Assembly: GCA_021160245.1 (NCBI GenBank)
Contig: JAGHCW010000074.1
Coordinates: 1 to 17,123, forward strand
Reading direction: 5' to 3'
DNA: 17,123 nucleotides
From: a bacterium
GTDB lineage: Bacteria; B130-G9
Part shown: positions 14,141 through 17,123 of the stretch, piece by piece
Numbering within the stretch: position 1 is the first letter of the stretch
Layout of the letters: each line of letters opens with the position of its first letter
The notes under the pieces: generated by a model
What the model saw: the letters and a program-made list of their open reading frames with translations, nothing else
Databases searched by the model: none
What the model was told of the DNA's origin: nothing
Program-made: the position numbers and the translations under genes

Positions 14141-14287
14141 TCAAACAGTCCTCCTCATTCTCCAATCAACGAAGGCGCCTCGATCTAAAGCCCCGTCGTG
14201 CTCCGGCTCAGCCGCAACGAGGCGGCATGAAACTCGATTGCGCGCAACGCGGTATCCGAACCTCCACAGCGTGAGAACGATCCCCAC
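14141..14287 (-). CDS. Possible small membrane protein (about 48-50 aa), uncertain
   Basis: A short frame between the two paralogs that ends with TGA one base before the ATG of paralog A, suggesting translational coupling. Possible starts are GTG at 14287 or TTG at 14293; neither has a clear SD. It begins with a hydrophobic stretch (VGIVLTLWRFGY) after LAVLS, then a basic and acidic tail (RVARNRVSCRLVAAEPEHD...). It carries the AGGAGG of paralog A in its last codons. It could be a tiny membrane protein or only leader sequence. Confidence 0.3.
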   Translation of the reverse strand: MGIVLTLWRFGYRVARNRVSCRLVAAEPEHDGALDRGAFVDWRMRRTV

Positions 14288-14298
14288 GCTCAAGACGG

Positions 14299-14787
14299 CT
14301 AGGCGGTATATGGCGCGTCCGTAACCTCGCCATCGGCGCTGACAGCAACGATCCTCGGCGCCGGGCCCGATGCCAACCACTTCCCTGCCGTGTTGTTCAG
14401 ATAGTAGATCCGCTCGACGTAGAGCTTGCGTATCATCTCGAGCCTGGATTTGCAGATATTCTCCTCAATGAACGGAACCGTGCCCACACCGCCGGCCTGT
14501 TGCCCAAAACTCGGCCCCATATTCCCGCCTCGGAGCGCCGTCGTGTAGAGCGTGATATAATAACCCGCGTCCATCGCGATTATACATCCGGAGATGTCGA
14601 AGAACGTGTCCGCGTCCTCCGAGCCCATGACGAGGTCCTTTGTGACGGTCTATTTCTTGTTGCCGTAGCCGCCGGCCGTGACATAAGTGCCGACCGTCCC
14701 GTCGTTATCGAGATCATCCATCGTGTATGGCTCATTCTGTGAGCCGCCCGTTACTGTGATGGTGTTGTCCGAATAAGATATACCCAT
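14299..14787 (-). pseudogene. Small beta-rich paralog B, interrupted by an in-frame TAG
   Basis: Second paralog, 162 codons from the ATG at 14787 (GGGAGGTG seven bases upstream) to TAG at 14299. It reads MGISYSDNTITVTGG, EPYTM, DGTVG, TAGGYGNKK and then TAG at codon 46 (14650-14652). It continues in the same frame with TVTKDLVMGSEDADTFFD, YITLYTTALRGG, PFIEENICKS and a C-terminus ending TDAPYTA. More than half of the first 90 positions are identical to paralog A, which has Phe at the interrupted position. The sequence after the stop remains well conserved, so the mutation is recent, is read through, or is a sequence error. TAG ends other genes here, so a changed code is unlikely. Confidence 0.7.
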
Positions 14788-14904
14788 CTCACCCACCTCC
14801 CAATACCGTTAGTTGAGATTGCCGTAAGAATCAAACTCTATATAAGAGCAGCAGCTCCAGGATGACGAATGTCAACAACGTTCTTGAATCTTCTCGCGGA
14901 GGCG

Positions 14905-16344
14905 TTATCGGCTGAGGAGGTGGCCGGCGAGTTTTTTGATCGTGTCTAGAGGGGCGATTCTCATGCGGTCGAGGAGGAAGCGGAGGTTGTAGGAGAGCTT
15001 CTGCTTTCTGGCCATCATCGACATGACCTCGTGGACTGCCCGGTCGGCGGCGTCGTAGTCAATGTTTCGGACGAACTCAGAGTCGATGGGGAACTTTTTG
15101 TTCAGGCCGATCTTAAAATTGCGCCAGATGTCGGGTGAGAGTATCTCGTTCATCTTGTACATCTCCCAGACGGCGGTGCCGGGGTAGGGCACGAGGTAGA
15201 GTATCTCGAAATACGCCAGTCTATTGAAGTTCTGACGGATAAAATCGACCGTCATCGCGCTCTCCTCGGCGGTTTCGGTCGGGACGCCGGTTAAGAACGT
15301 GGCGAGCGCCCTGACGCCCAATCGATCGAGCCTATCGAGCGTGGCGAGGTTGTCATTTGCCGTAACGCTTTTGCCTTTCAAAAATTGTAGCACGCGGTTT
15401 GAGGCGCTCTCAAAGCCGAACTCCATCTGGGCCATCCCGGCCTTTGTCAGGAGATTTATGAACGAATCATCACACTTACTGACGATGTTGGCGCGGCCAT
15501 AACAAGGCCAGGTGAGCCGCCTCGCAATTCCCCGCTCGAGCATCATCTCGGCTATTTTGGAGGCGCGTTTTTGGTCGAATATGAATGTGTCATCGATTAT
15601 GCAGAGTCCCTCTAAATCGTAGTTTTTTAGCAGGTGCTCCATCTCCTCGATGACGTATTCTGGGGAGTGTTTTCGAAGCTCTCGGCGGTGAACGGAGAGG
15701 CAGTAAATGCACCGGAACGGGCAGCCCCTGGAGGTCATTATCGTCGTGTTGCGCGTTATCATGCCTCGGATGGCGGCGTTGCGGCGCAAATAGTGCTTGA
15801 GATCGAGCAGTGACCTATCCGGAAACGGTATCGTATCTAGGTCGTCGATAAAAGATGGCGGCTCGGTAACTAGCGCCTCGTCACCGTTTTTGAATGCGAT
15901 ACCTGGCACATCTTTCAACGTGTCGGGCTTCAGCGCGAAGTCGCTGTCGGCGAGCGTATCGACGAGCCTCGTGAAGGAGCGCTCCCCCTCAGATATGACC
16001 GCGATGTCAAAGAAGCCTTCCTTTATGATCTGCTCGGGGAGAGCCGTGGGCTGCAGGCCGCCTATGACGAATGGAGTGTTGCTGAAATCACGGATCTTGG
16101 CCACCAACTGCGTCGCGCGATAGTACTGCGCCGTCGCGGACGAGAAGCCGATGATGTCAGGCTCAAACGCCTTTGCGACCTTTACCGCGTTGTGGCCGGC
16201 GTACTCATCAGCGAGAAGTATCTTGTATCGGTGCTTCCCGTGCTTTTTCAAGTAAGAGCTAAGGTAGCAGACTCCGAGGGGTGGCATGTCGTAAATGCCC
16301 CGCCCGGGGTTGATAAAGAGTATCCTGACTTCGCGATTTGTCAC
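14905..16344 (-). CDS. B12-binding domain radical SAM enzyme
   Basis: A 479-residue class B (BchE-like/methyltransferase-type) radical SAM protein. The N-terminal ~140 residues form a cobalamin-binding Rossmann-type domain (ILFINPGRGIYDMPPLGVCYLSSYLKK, ADEYAGHNAVKVAKAFEPDIIGFSS, FVIGGLQPTALPE). The radical SAM core begins TIMTSRGCPFRCIYC with the [4Fe-4S] cysteines 208, 212 and 215. It continues with GLCIIDDTFIFDQKRA, MEFGFESASNRVLQFLKGK and LVPYPGT. It would make a 5'-deoxyadenosyl radical and may methylate or rearrange an unreactive carbon in a lipid, cofactor, peptide or antibiotic-like substrate. The start is GTG with a GGGGTG upstream, 37 bases below a strong sigma-70 promoter. The nearest downstream genes on the same strand are the two small paralogs, 117 bases away. 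Confidence 0.9.
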   Translation of the reverse strand: MTNREVRILFINPGRGIYDMPPLGVCYLSSYLKKHGKHRYKILLADEYAGHNAVKVAKAFEPDIIGFSSATAQYYRATQLVAKIRDFSNTPFVIGGLQPTALPEQIIKEGFFDIAVISEGERSFTRLVDTLADSDFALKPDTLKDVPGIAFKNGDEALVTEPPSFIDDLDTIPFPDRSLLDLKHYLRRNAAIRGMITRNTTIMTSRGCPFRCIYCLSVHRRELRKHSPEYVIEEMEHLLKNYDLEGLCIIDDTFIFDQKRASKIAEMMLERGIARRLTWPCYGRANIVSKCDDSFINLLTKAGMAQMEFGFESASNRVLQFLKGKSVTANDNLATLDRLDRLGVRALATFLTGVPTETAEESAMTVDFIRQNFNRLAYFEILYLVPYPGTAVWEMYKMNEILSPDIWRNFKIGLNKKFPIDSEFVRNIDYDAADRAVHEVMSMMARKQKLSYNLRFLLDRMRIAPLDTIKKLAGHLLSR

Positions 16345-16387
16345 GTCCCACCCCAGATGACCTTCAGATAGATGCTTTCATTAGCAA

Positions 16388-16416
16388 TCTATAGCGATTG
16401 AGCGGGTGAGTGTCAA
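16388..16416 (-). promoter_or_regulatory. Sigma-70 promoter of the radical SAM gene
   Basis: Minus strand TTGACA (16411-16416), a 17-base spacer, then TATAGA (16388-16393). The -35 is perfect, the -10 matches four of six bases and the spacing is optimal. Transcription would start near 16381, about 37 bases before the GTG at 16344. Confidence 0.65.
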
Positions 16417-16523
16417 CTGAGACAGGAGCGTAGGCTATTTTTGATTGGGACCTGGTACCTTAAAACGGCTCATCTGGCTACGAGCGGCACATCTACATCG
16501 CCGCTTTCTGCGTTGGAAACGGA

Positions 16524-17123
16524 TTACTGCTCTTCATCCTCGATTAGGACGCTGACGCCTTGATGCGTTGAAAGCCACTTGCGGCCGTGATTGCCGATCG
16601 CGATTCCCGTAACGTTGTTGCCAGAGATGCGGCTGTTCTCTGTTGTGTAGGTTTTCCAATGCCCGCTGTCAAAGACGCTTAGGCCGTTGTCGCAGGCAAA
16701 CCACAGACGGCCGTTCTCGTCAACTGCGATTTCGTTCACGAGCCCCTCAGCTAGGGCGCTGTTCCGAGGGCTAAAACCAGTCCATTTAGTCCCATCGAAC
16801 ATGCACACGCCTCGGGATGTCCCGAACCATTTTCGCCCCAGAGCATCCTCCGCAATCGCAAGGACTTGCGTTGTGCCCAAGCCGCAAGGCCGAATGTCAT
16901 AATTCGTCCACTTGCTGCCGTCAAACGAGCAGGGCCCCTCGGACGTCCCGAACCAGATAACGCCCGATCTATCTACGAGCACCGCCTCAACCTCGTCATC
17001 TGAAAGGCCGCTGTTCTGAGCGTTGAAAGCCGTCCACTCGTCCTGATCGAGCATGAACGCGCCGTGTCCGGAAGTTCCGACCCACATTCTGCCCTCCCGT
17101 TCCCCGGCGATGCCCTTAGCGAC
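16524..17123 (-). CDS. Two-component-regulator-type beta-propeller protein, C-terminal part (5' truncated by window edge)
   Basis: At least 199 codons, open to the window edge, so the ATG at 17087 is internal and not the start. Five propeller blades are visible. Each has the reg_prop pattern V-x-x-I-A-x-D-x-x-G-x-x-W-F-G-T-x-x-G-x-x-x-F-D-G-x-x-W-T-x-[YF], with loops NSGLSDDEVEAV, GLGTTQVLAI, NSALAEGLVNEI and NSRISGNNVTGI. The protein ends soon after the last blade (VLIEDEEQ) with no kinase or other output domain. It is therefore more likely a secreted or periplasmic propeller, or a sensor fragment, than a full hybrid kinase. A signal peptide may lie outside the window. It is followed by 179 bases holding the radical SAM promoter. 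Confidence 0.85.
   Translation of the reverse strand, partial: VAKGIAGEREGRMWVGTSGHGAFMLDQDEWTAFNAQNSGLSDDEVEAVLVDRSGVIWFGTSEGPCSFDGSKWTNYDIRPCGLGTTQVLAIAEDALGRKWFGTSRGVCMFDGTKWTGFSPRNSALAEGLVNEIAVDENGRLWFACDNGLSVFDSGHWKTYTTENSRISGNNVTGIAIGNHGRKWLSTHQGVSVLIEDEEQ

Noticed and set aside
14800-14880. Promoter for paralog B: TTGACA with a downstream TTATATA on the minus strand
   Set aside because: The spacing is about 24 bases, well outside the 16-18 range; no acceptable -35 is found at the right distance from TATATA.
1-17123. CRISPR arrays, insertion sequences, rRNA genes, riboswitches
   Set aside because: No regularly spaced repeats, transposase motifs, terminal inverted repeats or conserved RNA cores were seen on either strand.

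Overview
The window looks like chromosomal DNA of an uncultivated, probably anaerobic, double-membraned bacterium of moderately high GC content. No gene places it in a phylum. The clues are AGGAGG-type ribosome binding sites, ATG/GTG/TTG starts, a textbook sigma-54 promoter, a gingipain-type (C25) secreted peptidase with tandem beta domains, a two-component-regulator-type propeller and a B12-binding radical SAM enzyme. There are no transposases, integrases, CRISPR arrays or rRNAs.

Layout, left to right. (1) 3-584, plus strand: C-terminal part of an ArsB/SLC13-type membrane transporter, cut by the window edge, followed by a decayed tRNA-Ser(GGA)-like remnant (595-683). (2) 935-1207, minus strand: a 90-residue protein with an isolated Walker-A-like motif. 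It sits behind a near-consensus sigma-54 (-24/-12) promoter at 1243-1262. Two identical palindromes (1432-1447, 1464-1479), about 205 and 237 bp upstream of the predicted start site, look like enhancer sites. (3) 5417 down to 1517, minus strand: a four-gene run encoding a zinc-finger-like/helical-repeat protein, an ApbE flavin transferase, a family 2 glycosyltransferase with an extra C-terminal beta domain, and a GNAT-type acyltransferase. (4) 5775-8996, plus strand: a large secreted C25 peptidase with three 100-residue repeats. (5) 13330 down to 9064, minus strand: an 878-residue orphan protein overlapping the start of a secreted propeller-like protein. The C-terminal domain of the latter resembles that of the converging C25 peptidase. 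(6) 14787 down to about 13463: two paralogous small beta-rich proteins. One is interrupted by an in-frame TAG. The other shows an apparent -1 frameshift at a GGGCCCC heptamer followed by a stem-loop. (7) 16344 down to 14905: a B12-binding radical SAM enzyme with its own sigma-70 promoter. (8) 17123 down to 16524: the C-terminal part of a propeller protein, cut by the window edge.

Functionally, the region mixes cell-envelope and surface genes (peptidase, propellers, glycosyltransferase/acyltransferase, ApbE) with orphans. The most promising undescribed unit is the sigma-54/tandem-palindrome module driving the mini P-loop protein. The most testable sequence oddity is the -1 frameshift element in the small paralog. 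All functions are read by eye from motifs; no database search was possible.
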